Positions 1 to 11,499 of a stretch of DNA of 64,000 bases are shown one piece after another. The DNA lies in NCBI GenBank assembly GCA_963576735.1, contig OY755170.1, positions 17,902,875-17,966,874 on the forward strand. The letters are read 5' to 3'. The notes beneath the pieces are model-generated. The model saw only the letters and a list, made by a program, of their open reading frames with translations, made no database searches and had not been told where the DNA came from. The position numbers were made by a program, and so were the translations under genes. This stretch comes from Bedellia somnulentella (taxonomy: Eukaryota > Arthropoda > Insecta > Lepidoptera > Bedelliidae). Within the stretch, counting starts at the first letter, position 1. Each line of letters starts with the position of its first letter.

Positions 1-105
1 ATCGCTTTTAGTGATAAGACCGCCAATTGTACTTTTGTTATTTATGTGTATTTGTGTTTCTCCATATTTGATGTGCAATAAAGAGTTTTTCTATTCTATT
101 CTATA
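1..105 (+). repeat. 3' end of a dispersed LINE-like repeat, cut by the window edge
   Basis: The left edge reads into a repeat that ends in GTGCAATAAAGAG followed by a (TTCTA)n-like tail. The same sequence occurs inverted at 60527-60632, including the GATAAGACCGCC block. The AATAAA near the end and the short tandem tail fit the 3' terminus of a non-LTR retrotransposon, but no coding part is in view, so the family is not assigned. Confidence 0.5.
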
Positions 106-206
106 ATTAAAACAACTATTGCTTTTCGGATATTTTATTCGCGTGTTATTACATTGTTTTTAAAGCCCGAAGTTCCGAAAACTTTTCAGTTATCAATAGT
201 TGTTTT

Positions 207-247
207 AATTATAATGTGCAATCGTGAAAATCTTAGAAAATACTATG
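207..247 (+). repeat. 41-bp dispersed repeat shared with 30908-30947
   Basis: A block containing ATGTGCAATCGTGAAAAT and ending TACTATG is repeated almost exactly on the opposite strand at about 30908-30947. It is probably a piece of the same repeat family as the neighbouring LINE-like end. Confidence 0.4.
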
Positions 248-1897
248 TTCTATTGTTGTTCCCAACATATATGACAAGTCTCCAGTCTCTTTAATAGCCG
301 TCTACAATTAAATAGCTAAACTGTGTTGTGTATATTCCATACGTATCTCAGACACAACACAGATAAAATGTAGCAAGTTTCCGAGTACAAGCAACATTTC
401 ATTTCTATTAACATTATGGCCGTTATCACTGCGCATGACCCGTGTCTTAGCCGGGTTACAAGTCAATATATATTTACTTTGTACATGATAAATTAATAAA
501 TGTAATTATCGGTTTGAATGCATGTCTTTTGTTTGACCTCAAAGCATTAAGATAATACTGATCTTTACCAATTAAGTGGATTGGCAAAGAAGACTGGATG
601 GTATCTTTTCAATTATATCCTGGAGCTGGCAGCTACCTCGGCCAACGCATTAGGTTGGCCATCCTTTTCATCCGTAGTGTATATATTTTAATTTAGTGTT
701 TGTTTCGTACTGTAAATGTAAATATTTTGATTCTAGATAAAATAGTTATGTCGTAATTACTAATAAAAAAATTAAAAAAAAAACATGTTCTCTATGCAGT
801 ATTTTACTGAGTTCTCTCATCTCCATTGACAACATATTAACAATTTACTTTCGGTTTTATTACTTACTATTAAAAAAAGTTGAATGATAGAACTGGATAA
901 GCAATGATAAGTGATAATATCAAATGTTATCATACTGTGGTCTAGTGTGGTATAAATACGTATTTACCTGAAACGGTGTCGTGGGTGGACGGGCTGTGTG
1001 GGCTCCTCCACCTTACCAAACCCGCTTCGATACGTTTTATTGATACCGATACGCATTTGGTAATCTCCATATTACTACGCGTTAAAACTCTGTAGATGGC
1101 GTTACAGTGCATTCCAGATCGTTTCGTCGCATCTCGACCTTTTAGCTCTTTGCTTATATCGGATAACAAGGTTACTTAGGGTCAAAGAGGCCTATTAAAT
1201 GGTTGTTCAGCGTGATGAGCAATCCATCACCAGTTACCCTATATGTCACTATTCCTACCACTATTTAGAATGTTGTTACGATTGGGAAGTTTATTTAAAC
1301 ACATGAAACTAAATTATTTATTCTTACCTACTAATGTACCTAACCGTTTACTAAAAAGAAAATCAGCTAATTAATATTGTGATACATTTATGACGCATAT
1401 GATTAAGTTGCAGTAGGAGCTCCCTGGGCAACAAAATTGCATTGTGCATTTTAGTGGTTGTGGTGAAATATCATGAGTCATTATAGATACAGTATAAGAA
1501 TATTTAAGGAACCTGAAAACATAAAAATTAAAGTAGACAAAACCTGCGTATGTAGAATGCCTATCGATATTTAGCCATATTAAGGTGAAATCAATAAATC
1601 CTCATCTCAAACCGGCCCTAGATTTTCATAAAAGCGAATGAAAGCAATGTAAATTGTGTTGTTTCAGGTGGAGTATGGTGTTCCGGTAAACTTCCTTCAC
1701 TAGTTAGCGGGTGAGTAGTGTTTGCATTATTGAACTGTGCCGGAAATAGCGGACCAGAATCTTTTCGACGCCCCGCCCCACCTCAGCCGGCCCCCGTTTC
1801 CGTTTACCTAGTATTTTCTTTTACTATGCCGCTTTCAGACTAACTAAGAGATCTAGATCTAGACTAAACTTCTAGGGAAATAGAAAAAGGAGAAAAA

Positions 1898-2031
1898 TAT
1901 GAAAAATGGAACAATAGTGCGTGGGCGGCCAGTGATAGTACATATTTGTCATCTCGAACTGTCAATTCGGAAAATGGAACATGTAGTGTAGGCTGCAACA
2001 TATATTTGACATCTCGAACTGTCAATTTAAG
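1898..2031. repeat. Imperfect tandem duplication, two units of about 65-70 bp
   Basis: Both units contain AAAATGGAACA, a middle stretch with a CATATTTG or TATATTTG block, and the identical end CATCTCGAACTGTCAATT. The second unit follows the first directly. No coding potential is seen. Confidence 0.65.
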
Positions 2032-3032
2032 GTGTAGTTTTAAGTGCTTCTAGTAATCCGGTGGTATGAATTCAAAAGGTTATTCAAAATCACATATCAT
2101 ATCTCGTGTATTTAGTTTGAAATGCCATTATAAATGAAAACTGACGATTATTTATGAGGTGTGAAGTTTTAACATTAGTTTAATCTCAAATTTTAACAAC
2201 ACTGCGATAAGATGTGGCCGTGTTAAATGGTTCATAAGCACTGAAATAATCTTAACATGAGCTGATATAAAATGCATTGTGGTTTCTTATGGTGGCTTTT
2301 TATTAGTCTGATTTAAAACAATACATATTGTTTTAAATTTAATATAAAAATAAGAGAATTAATAAGACTGGCCATTTTGCATTGATTTATTTTGAGTCAA
2401 AATCTTCTTGCGCAACATTTTCAAAATTTCCTGCCGTTCTATCACAATCTGTATAAGAAGTGACAAGGCTTTCTTGCCATGTCTCAAAGACGATGAAATT
2501 TTATTAATAGTTTTGTAAAATATGACTCCATAAGTACCAAAGTACTTAAGCTCAGTAAGACTTGTTCATTAATTCCAACAAACGTCATTCTGTAGATTTC
2601 TGTAGTAGGTGTTGGAATGGAAGCACACAACAGTAGTTGACCTTGTAACACCCCACTTTTGCATGACAATGTTATCCACACTCGTACTGTATTGTTGTAT
2701 CCCGTTTTTCAAAATAGCGCGCAAGAGCTAATATTTATTTTAACATCTAAACCCACAATATTAGTATCATGTCTGTTTTATAAAATATAAAGAAATCAAG
2801 TTGTTTCCTAAACACAAAATTTCAACGTTCATTTGGTTCAGATATAATCATATTACGTTTATTCTTTCATCTAAGAAAAAAAACGAGTTATTTGTTGAAT
2901 AACAATAATTAACGGTATTGTCCAATTAAATGATAGACAATCAATTAGTCTTACATTCAATTTGATCAATCTTAAAAAACATTATGATCTCATTTGAAAT
3001 ACATTAAGTTACATGTTTCTTATGTCATCTAT

Positions 3033-3034
<2 letters not shown>

Positions 3035-3064
<30 letters not shown>
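3035..3064. repeat. (AT)15 microsatellite
   Basis: An uninterrupted run of 15 AT dinucleotides. Confidence 0.95.
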
Positions 3065-3068
<4 letters not shown>

Positions 3069-4454
3069 AAGAAAGTATGCAAGATGTCATATTCCAGTGC
3101 AATTGTCTTCTGTAACAATGCATCTTAACAAATAAAATAATCATTTTCAACAAGTTTAACTGCATATGAAACCAAAGCAGTCAGCATGGCAGACATATGC
3201 TTAAGATAATAGGAAGCCAAATTGACCGCATTCATAGAAATTTGAGACAAAGGATATGCCTGACTGGCACCAAATAGACTGTTTTATTAGTGTTTTTTTT
3301 AAGAACTCAATGAACACTTCCTGATGAGGCTTTTAAACTACAATAATTGAAATGTCGCTTGTTGCTTATTTGCTGAGACGCTAATGTGTTTGTAGTTCCT
3401 GCTTCGAAACTCTTGTTATTTAATTTATTGGTTTTTAGTGCCTTTTGATTCAAATCACCGGTTTTTGTGCCTATCAGTTTTTAAAAACTCCTATGTCCAT
3501 ATTGAATAATTGAATGAAATACCATACGTTAAAATTAATGAGATATATTTTAATAACTTGTTCGGTATTCATAGGAATTAGGAAAATTATAAATGGTTTT
3601 TTTTATGTGTTGATTATTTATAAAGACAATTATGTAAAATTAATATTAAATATAATATTACTTACGTGAGGCAGTTTTGAAAAGTATATTTTTTCAATAA
3701 TTACCAGAAGCAGTGATATTTTGCACAACCCCTTGCTTCAACCAATTGTGAATTTTACGAAAAAATGAAACACAGACTTTTTTTCGATCTCAGAACGTTA
3801 ATTGTATAACATTATCAATGAGTTGGTTAATAATTATATACTCTCTATCGCCAAAGTAAGAATAAATAAAATTCGAGTCACCTCTCAGCTCCATCCCCTT
3901 AGCAACTGCAAGAAAAACGTAAAAACAGAAAACCTCACACAACATTTGAAGTTATAATGACGACAATTTGCAAGCAAGAGGGCACAAAGGTTCAGTGAGG
4001 GCAAGTCAAGCAGATCGCTTGATCTTGTCCGCGATTTATTTGTTTAACTGTTGTACGAGCTCGATTCATGTGCGACTTCGTTTGTATTGGCGGCGCGTGT
4101 GTGGGTCTGCGTTTTGATTACTTATGCGGGGGCATAGCGCCACTATCGCAGTTACATATACTTACTTTCACGCAGCTAATTCTAAATGAAGTACACAGAG
4201 GTCTTGGTCAAATTCTCTTTGCCCTAGGATTTTTACGCTGTATTATAACAAAGCGTACCCTTCCTAATGAAATTAGTAATTATTTCTTATTGTAGTGTTT
4301 TTCTGTGAAAAACTTAGCTACAATAACCTTTTCATTACAAAAAAGAAATGATTTCCATTTCTTTCCATCATTTATTACATTAAAGTCAACAAAAATGTCG
4401 TAATGTGTTGTCACAACGATAGTTCCTTAATAATATAGGGTGCACCACCGATTG

Positions 4455-4545
4455 CAGCGTAGATCCATCATCCACAAGTGGCTGAGAAACTTTTTATTCC
4501 GAAGTTCTGACTACTTCTTTTTGGAATTTATAGCCTTGAGAATCT
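4455..4545 (+). repeat. Decayed copy of the RTE-linked SINE (3' half)
   Basis: The order of blocks matches the SINE: a CCATC block, CAAGTGGCTGAG, a TTATTCCGAAG block, a T-rich segment and GGAATTTATAGCC followed by TTGAG. Many substitutions suggest an old copy. Confidence 0.45.
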
Positions 4546-5824
4546 ACACAGGATAGTAGAAATATGCATATCTTTTTTTTAAAATACCCAAACTAATCAT
4601 GAAATACGTTTCAACTTCTTATTTTTATACGTCTAATAGACACCCTGGCCTCCTTGATAGGGTGTGAGTACTGTACGAGATGATTGTGCTAAACTAGATT
4701 TGCAAAGTGCTAAAGTGGAAACTAACTCGATAGACTATTATATGCTACAATAGATGATGAGATGATGACAAGAGTGCTAGAATATTGCCGCAGCTATTTG
4801 CGAGTACTTTGTTTAATACGCCAATACTTGACACTAAATTGTAAATTGTAGTGGTGTCAATTTTGCACGTGAGATGACGAGTGTTATTCCCATCCGGTTA
4901 TCAAAGGTTTCATGATAAGTGCATTCGAGGCGATTGTCTCATTTGAATACAGGGGGTGCAGCAGATCAGTAGTACAAGTAAAATTCAGCGCTTAAGAAAA
5001 AATGGTCAGTGGTTTTTCATAAACTTAACACTTTTTTCTAAACTATTTCGATTTGATTTCTCCTCATTTCTCGCTGTTTTTGTTGTGAGAATATTTATAA
5101 CAGAGATAAATTACAATGAAAATAATATCAGGCTTTTTATTTTCATACATTTAAGTAGTCTATATCTATACTTTTAGAGAGAAAAAGTGTTGTGATTTTT
5201 TAAAAGTACCAGTATAAAGCTGAAACGTTCAGAAGAAACATAGGCTCACGCTAAATAGTATAGGGTATCCCCCTTTGTTGAAATAATACTACAGACAACT
5301 ATAGCGTAATCCATACTCAATATTATTTTAAATGGCCGAGTTAAAACGGATTTTTTTAATTTTACCGTAATAATAAATTATTTTATTAAACTATTTAAAG
5401 TAAACACACATTATTTACAGTTACATTTCTGCATGCTTGTGTATAGGTTTTTTAACTTTACAAATGTTTGCTCTCATGAAGTAAAATCCACTTACGTATA
5501 ACAACAACCAATCCAAAACTTTATAACACAACATAAAATTATCAGTCTTGTTTATTTTTAAAGTTAGTTAAGTTAGTATTTTTAAGCCGTGTAGTTGCTC
5601 TTTAAAGATTAAACAAGTAATATAATCAGAATTTTCTTATTTGAATATTGCATTGTGTAATTCTAACAACGGATTTAAAAATAATTGGAATAGTTCTCTT
5701 TCCATAAACTCGTTAACAAATGAAACTTTTAACAATTTTACCGCGAAATTATAAAACGTATGTTCCCGTAAGGAAATCGAAAATCTAAACTTGGTAATGG
5801 ATTCACCAAATAAAGAATGCGGTG

Positions 5825-6310
5825 GCTATTTTGGTGTGTGCGGCGCGGCCCGCGGGGCGACGGTAGCCGCTTACCAAATGCAGCAGATAACGGGAAAACG
5901 CCTTATGCAGACGCATTCTCTTACATGTAAATGTTCGTGCTTTTCCGAGCTTTAGGAAATGAGCAAATGGCTCTGACTAATAGAATAATAGCATTGCAAA
6001 TTTAACTACTGCGACCTCAGTTTCCTTCTTGTAGTGTAGTGTCGCCAACGGTCATACGCTATAAATATAACGTTATCGTATTAAAACACAGCTAATAACG
6101 GAGCAGAGTTTAGAGTGCTGTGAAGGATTATGTAGTAGTGTGTCAGCTTGTTAGGAAAACAGGGGGAGGAACTGTGGAAGTACAGGACTGCTCGTCTGAT
6201 CTATATATAAACGCGAAGCTACTGGGCCCGAAGGCACGCGCTCCTGTATCGGTCGTCGCGTCGCTCTGTCGCCCGCTTGTCGCGTCACGTAACGGGCCGC
6301 TTAATCATTT
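5825..6310. promoter_or_regulatory. CG-rich patches in AT-rich DNA (possible regulatory region)
   Basis: Two short patches, about 5838-5875 and 6220-6300, are rich in CpG (for example GCGGCGCGGCCCGCGGGGC) within otherwise AT-rich DNA. In insect genomes such patches often mark promoters or 5' exons. No transcript signal can be shown from sequence alone. Confidence 0.25.
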
Positions 6311-6659
6311 TGATGTGCCTACAAACACGGACTTTTACTTGCACAACTGTATTTCTTCAATCTTAGGGATATGAATAGGCGAAATAATGTCACTAAGTGG
6401 GCAATATTCCTATTAGAAGTTTGATGGTAAAAAAATATGGTCTCAACCATTATCAGCCCAAAGTATTGTCCAACACCTATGAACAAAGTGATAGGCCGTA
6501 ATTTAATTACAAAGGTTTTTTTTATTAATTTATAGTATTTTGGCGTTTAAATTAAGCGTAGCGTACCAAGCCAGACGGAAAACATTAAATCTAATGTTTC
6601 ACACAGGACATTTATTAAAACTTCAACTTTTCCTGTTAATCAATTTGTTAAAATAAAAT

Positions 6660-6861
6660 CACGGGTGTCGTAAGAGGCGACTAAGGGTATTGGGGCTTTT
6701 TATTGGATTTTAGGGCGATGCGGTTGGAGACCCATCACCAAAAACCTTTATTTTTACCATCTTTTCCCCACTCAACTTCCAAAAGTGGCTGAGGAATTTA
6801 TAATTCCTTAGCTCTGGCTACCCCTTCTAGGGAAATACAGCCGTGAGTATATGTATGTATG
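6660..6861 (+). mobile_element. RTE-linked SINE, 5'-truncated, with 11-bp target-site duplication
   Basis: The copy starts inside the head at CGGGTGTCGTAAGAGGCG and ends in the CCGTGAGTATATG(TATG)n tail. It is flanked by an exact 11-bp duplication, TAAAATAAAAT, at 6649-6659 and 6862-6872. A truncated 5' end with a target duplication is what target-primed reverse transcription leaves. Confidence 0.85.
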
Positions 6862-7723
6862 TAAAATAAAATGTATCAAATAGAATACCCATATCAACTA
6901 CAATGTGCTTCAAACGCGGAAGCGTTTAGAAGCAATGTGTATACAGAATGTTTTAATTTTTCTACGTCGTACTTTGTAAAGATAAAAATATAGGAATAAC
7001 ATACTTTGTACATTTAAAATTATTATAATCGCATTTTCCGAAGGCTGTTCTTAGGTGATCCTGTTTTATTAAAATGTACGTTAGAAACCCTAAATTTTAA
7101 GGTACATGTGTAGATTGTGTGGAAAAATGATAAAGAAATAAAGGTTTTATAATGTGTCACTTAGGACATATCACCATCTCTTCACCTAATACCATAACCA
7201 ACACTACACGTGAGTCAAAATCCAGATAAGCGTGGTTGTGAGTAATTCATACAAGTACTTAGAGAAGTAACAAAGAGGTCTTAATCTTATCGGTTCTGAT
7301 TTCCAAACGCCATAAATCGTAAAAATAGGCCGGAAAATCAAGAAAAAGTACTCAAGATAAGGACAAAATTGTTCAAGGGGTCGTGACCTCAAAAGCGAAA
7401 AGTTCACAACAGGAAAACATTTCGAGAGCCATTGAGCAATGATGAAGTTTATCTTGGTGATAGGAGATATCTAGTATAACACGTTAACCCAGTGATAGTG
7501 TTAGATTAAGATATAATTTAAAAAAACTAATAAATTAAAATACCAATATTTCTATTTCTCCGATTTCCAAGAAATTTATTCATTTAATTATTGTTCAAAA
7601 AACATAAAACCAGAGCAAAATCGCCATTTTTTAAAAAAAAGCTTGAAATAATACGATGCAGAACAACAGAGTGCACTTAATTAGGTGTAGTGAATAGATT
7701 TCCCATAATGCAAGCAGGTGCAG

Positions 7724-7795
7724 GCTGGACGCGCCCGCGGATCAATACGGGAGCCGCCCGCCCGCCCTCGCCCGCGCCCGCCCCCTTCACAGCCT
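7724..7795. promoter_or_regulatory. CG-rich island
   Basis: About 70 bp of nearly pure C/G sequence (CCCGCCCGCCCTCGCCCG and similar) stands alone in AT-rich DNA. It could be a promoter core or GC-box cluster for a gene such as pico downstream, but this is inference from composition only. Confidence 0.25.
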
Positions 7796-8513
7796 TACGC
7801 ATATTTTTATCATATACCCTATTTTAACAAATAGGACTCAATTTGGCGTGCCTGCATTGGATACGACGATAGCTTGTGGATTAATTATTGCGCTTTTTGA
7901 GCATTCGTTGGATATCCGAGTGGCATTGTGTCACTAAAGACTATTTCATTCAGCTTTTCTCTATTGCAAAATGTGGCTGCACATTTACTCTGTTTGCAAG
8001 TTTGCGTCGAAGCCGTTATCAACAAGTGTATTTTCCACGTATTTACACATATGTAATGAAATAATTACTTAACTACCCACTCATCCTGATGGAACTTTGC
8101 CTACTTCTTTATTTAGATTGGTTATGTTCGGAGCAACAATAATTAATTTCGAATCGAAGCAAATTTAAATTCGATGCAAAAGAGTTCGTCGACCTCATCG
8201 ATTTACTGGTCCCTAATAGCAGACAATTTTTGCTTACAATTTTCATCACAATAGGTTTTGTTTTGGAGTACTTTGAAATTAACTGTGTAGTGTCGGCTTA
8301 GAATAGCACAACCCCATTTCTTCATGTGGGTGTACGTAAGAGGCGACTAACGGTATTGGGGCTTTTAAGGGATTTTTGGGCGATGCGGTTGGTGACCCAT
8401 TACCAACAACCTTTATTTCACCATCTTTTCCCCACGCAACTTCCAAAAGTGGCTGAGGAATTTCAAATTCCCTATCTCTGGCTACCCTTTCTAGGGATTT
8501 ATAGCCGTGAGTA

Positions 8514-9802
8514 CGAGGGGCATGCCAATAGAAGTTAGATACTCTTTTCTCATTTAATTGACACTGGCAAGCTATACACCATCTTATAGGTTGGTTTTTA
8601 CTGACATATTGAATATAAAACACACTTCTTTTATTTATTTTTTATTTGAATGAGCATCATTTTTTCGAGAATCTGGCGGGAATTCACTTGCAACAATGGA
8701 GCTCAGTCGACGTGATTTTCGCGCTATGATTTATTATGACTTTAAAAAAGCCTCAAGAATATTTTGGACTTTTGGCTTCTACTTTTGGTGAGTCTGCTTG
8801 TTCCCGAGCAACAGTATTCAATTGGTTTGGTAAATTTAAAAGAGGATGGGGATGTCTCGAAGATGAAGCGACGACAGGACGGCCGCCAACCGCGGTCACG
8901 CAAGAAAACGTTCGTGCAGTCGAAAAACTTATTCGCGAAAACCGACGAATTACATATGTAGAGCGAGAACTAGGAATTGGATCAGCAATGCAAACCATAA
9001 TTCACGACCAATTTCTCTCCGTAAACGTTGTTAAAGATGGGTGCCGCACAAACTTACCGATGAGCAGAAAGACCGTCGGGTGGATTGGTGCCTATTCATG
9101 ATAGATAAATTCAACGGCGGCGAGAAAAAAAACGTATATGATATACTGACTGGTGACGAAACATGGCTATATAACTATGATCCCGAATCAAAGCGACAGT
9201 CGACTGTATGGTGCTTTGAAGACGAGCCAACTCCAACGAAATGTCGCCGTGCACGAAGCACACAGAAACAAATGGTCGCCTCGTTTTTTTGCAAAACGGG
9301 TCATATTGCTAATGTTGTGCTAGAGAATGAAAGAACGGTGAACTCCGAATGGTATGTCACAGTTTGTGCTCTAACAGTAATATCAGCTTGGTGTGACAAG
9401 CGACTGAAGTCAGGAATCCGGCACCTTCTCTGGCACCACGACAATGCGGCGCCGCACACGTCTGCCAGAACACTAGACTTGTTCAACTCGAAAAATGTGT
9501 CAATTCTCCCTCACCCGCCATATTCCCCTGACCTAGCGCCTTGTGATTTTTACTTGTTTCCAAAAATCAAAGAAAAACTAAAGGGGAAGAGGTTTGAAAG
9601 CAAGGAAGATGCGCTGGTTGCCTATAATTTCGAGATTTCTGAGGTATCTAAAGAAGAGTGATCACAGGTATTTTCCAATTGGTTCAGACGTATGGAAAAG
9701 TGTATACGTGCTCAGGGTGAATACTTTGAAAAGATCGATACTTGTAATAAAGAATAAATTTTATAATTTTTGAGTATCTAGTTTCTTTTGGCATGCCCCT
9801 CG
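8514..9802 (+). mobile_element. mariner transposon (1289 bp) with 31-bp inverted repeats
   Basis: The ends are imperfect 31-bp inverted repeats beginning CGAGGGGCATGCCAA, differing at a few positions. The element is flanked by TA dinucleotides at 8512-8513 and 9803-9804, the mariner/Tc1 target duplication. Length and coding content fit mariner. It inserted into the 3' tail of a SINE. Confidence 0.93.
8696..9757 (+). pseudogene. mariner transposase, frameshifted and with a nonsense codon
   Basis: The frame opens at ATG 8696 (MELSRRDFRAMIYYDF), and the whole span is about 354 codons, near the usual 345 of mariner transposases. The N-terminal helix-turn-helix region is followed by the catalytic domain, with GDETWLY for the first aspartate, HHDNAAPHT for the second and SPDLAPCDFYLF with a terminal aspartate, the D,D(34)D layout. 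Reading frame is lost near 8752 and again near 9035, and a TGA at 9659-9661 stands where the family usually has Trp. Frame then continues to TAA at 9755. The DDE residues remain, but the gene is not functional as read. Confidence 0.9.
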
Positions 9803-9829
9803 TATATGTATGTATGTACTTTGAAATTA

Positions 9830-11239
9830 TGGTACTACGATATTTCTTCGTATTATAGGTATATGTATAAGGTGACTAATTAAAGAAGATTGATGTTATT
9901 ATATGAAGCTTTTAAAATAATATTTAGACTTCGAAAACATAAAGGTTTGTAGTATTATACCAGCTTTGTTTTGTGCCGGGCGGCGGCGGCGGGCAGCCAA
10001 TCGGGGCTTATTCAAGCTGAACCCAATTGTTGATTTGATCAGCCTCTGTGACTGCGCTGAGCTTTTGTGATTGATTAACACTTGTGATTGAATACCTAGG
10101 TATTATCTAGATGCAGCCTTAAACTAATATAAGTTAGTAAATGATCCTTTAATACAGATCAATTATTTCTTTAATATTTAAATGTTTAGAAGCATTTATT
10201 TTTAATATTTTTCCAATAGAGCCTTAATAGTTAACTACTTGGGTAGGATACTGACTAACAGAAAGACAAGATTCCAGTTGGAAGTATCCAAGTGTTATAC
10301 TAAGTAAACTGTTAGCAGTAAGTCTGTAACTGTTAACTTTAAATATATAAGTGCATCGCAGGCTCAACGTTCAACGCATGTATGCAAGCCTAGTAATCAA
10401 ATTACAATATGTTTAGATGCAATTATTATAAAAATTATATATCATTTTATAAATCATTATATTAATTAACTTAATAAATGAACAAAATAGACAATTATGA
10501 TATTCATTGCGCTTCACAGCGCACCAACCTATCCTCAGATAATTATTTTACTCTATCTGTTTGGACATAGTCTTTTTAAAGCTCTTCAGAAGTTTCTTGA
10601 AATAATATGCAAATTAAATTTGAACGTTTCTGCAACAATGTCAGTCTTAATTTCAAATGGCCAGGTGGTTAATGCAAAAAGTTATAAAAATACGTACTCC
10701 CGAAATGAAAAGTGACTCATTCTAATTATGAGTGCATTGGACTGGAAATTTGGAATAATTACTGATGTCGGAGTCGGCACCGCTGGCACCGCTACCCAGT
10801 CGCTACTCACCTCACCTGGATATTTTAATTTGAAAAATTATGTGCATATTTTCCAACGTAATATAACCATACAGTCATTAGTTATTTACTCTAATCGCCG
10901 TCATCTGAAGTTGTCATATTCGTTACTCATAACATGAATCATCTTATCTATTGTATGGATAAACCCATGTTTTTAAATAATCGCGTCCCGATCACACTTC
11001 CATACACACAGTCTGTAATTCATCCTGTTATTCTAAAGTTACCTGAATGATTTCATATTCTGAATATCATTCGGATGTCTAGAAGGCTAGAGGTCACGTT
11101 GATATGCTAAAATTACACGAGCCGCATACATCTACATACTTTAGTTTCAGGTAAAAAGATGTATGGTAATTTTCCTCATATAATGTATAGTAGATTATTA
11201 TATGTAGTGTGTGGTTAGCGTATAGAGGTTTGTAAGCGG
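9830..11239. other. Non-coding stretch
   Basis: No supported exon. A short GGC-rich run at about 9977-9998 is the only compositional anomaly. Confidence 0.55.
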
Positions 11240-11460
11240 ATGGCGCCGTGGTGCAGGCGTCGGGGGCGGCGGGGGGTGCCACGTGTGCGCGGGGGGCGGG
11301 CCGGCCGGTTAATATTCCGCGACAAGACAAGCGAGCTTGCCTGATGCAATTTGCTCTATATTTGGGCACAAGCGCAAGTGACCGCGCCGCACGACCGACC
11401 CATCCCGCTGCGCCTCGCCGCATCTCTGCACTACCAATACTACGACGACGCACACATTGA
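11240..11460. promoter_or_regulatory. CpG-rich island about 4 kb upstream of pico coding exon 1
   Basis: The stretch is about 220 bp, dense in CpG, with G-runs such as CGGGGGCGGCGGGGGGTGCC and an Sp1-like GGGGGCGGGCC. It stands out from flanking AT-rich DNA. It is a candidate promoter or non-coding first exon for pico. Open frames on both strands are an expected by-product of GC-richness, so no protein is called. Confidence 0.3.
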
Positions 11461-11499
11461 CGCATGTACTGTATGATTGACATGACATTGTCTTGCATA

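Larger units (their letters stand above)
248..5820. other. Non-coding stretch, no supported gene
   Basis: Open frames here are short, AT-rich and lack plausible splice borders or recognisable residues. Visible structure is limited to a duplicated block at 1898-2031, an (AT)15 run at 3035-3064 and a decayed SINE piece near 4455-4545. A small exon-like segment lies near 1668-1709, between TTTCAG and GTGAGT; it is too short to support. Confidence 0.6.
8282..9816 (+). mobile_element. Full-length RTE-linked SINE, split by a mariner
   Basis: The SINE occupies 8282-8513 and resumes after the mariner at 9805-9816, about 244 bp when rejoined. It begins TGTGTAGTGTCGGCTTAG and ends in TATATGTATGTATG. 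An exact 13-bp target duplication, TACTTTGAAATTA, lies at 8269-8281 and 9817-9829, so the whole composite is bounded by the original SINE insertion. The mariner entered later at a TA in the SINE tail. Confidence 0.9.

Noticed and set aside
1668..1709. Short segment between TTTCAG and GTGAGT
   Set aside because: Too short to test, and no partner exon of matching phase.
6120..6374. 84-codon open frame near a CG-rich patch
   Set aside because: No splice context and no family resemblance; the frame is explained by CpG-rich composition.
8279..8623. Open frames across the SINE at 8.3 kb
   Set aside because: SINE sequence; the same frames recur in other SINE copies and are broken in most.
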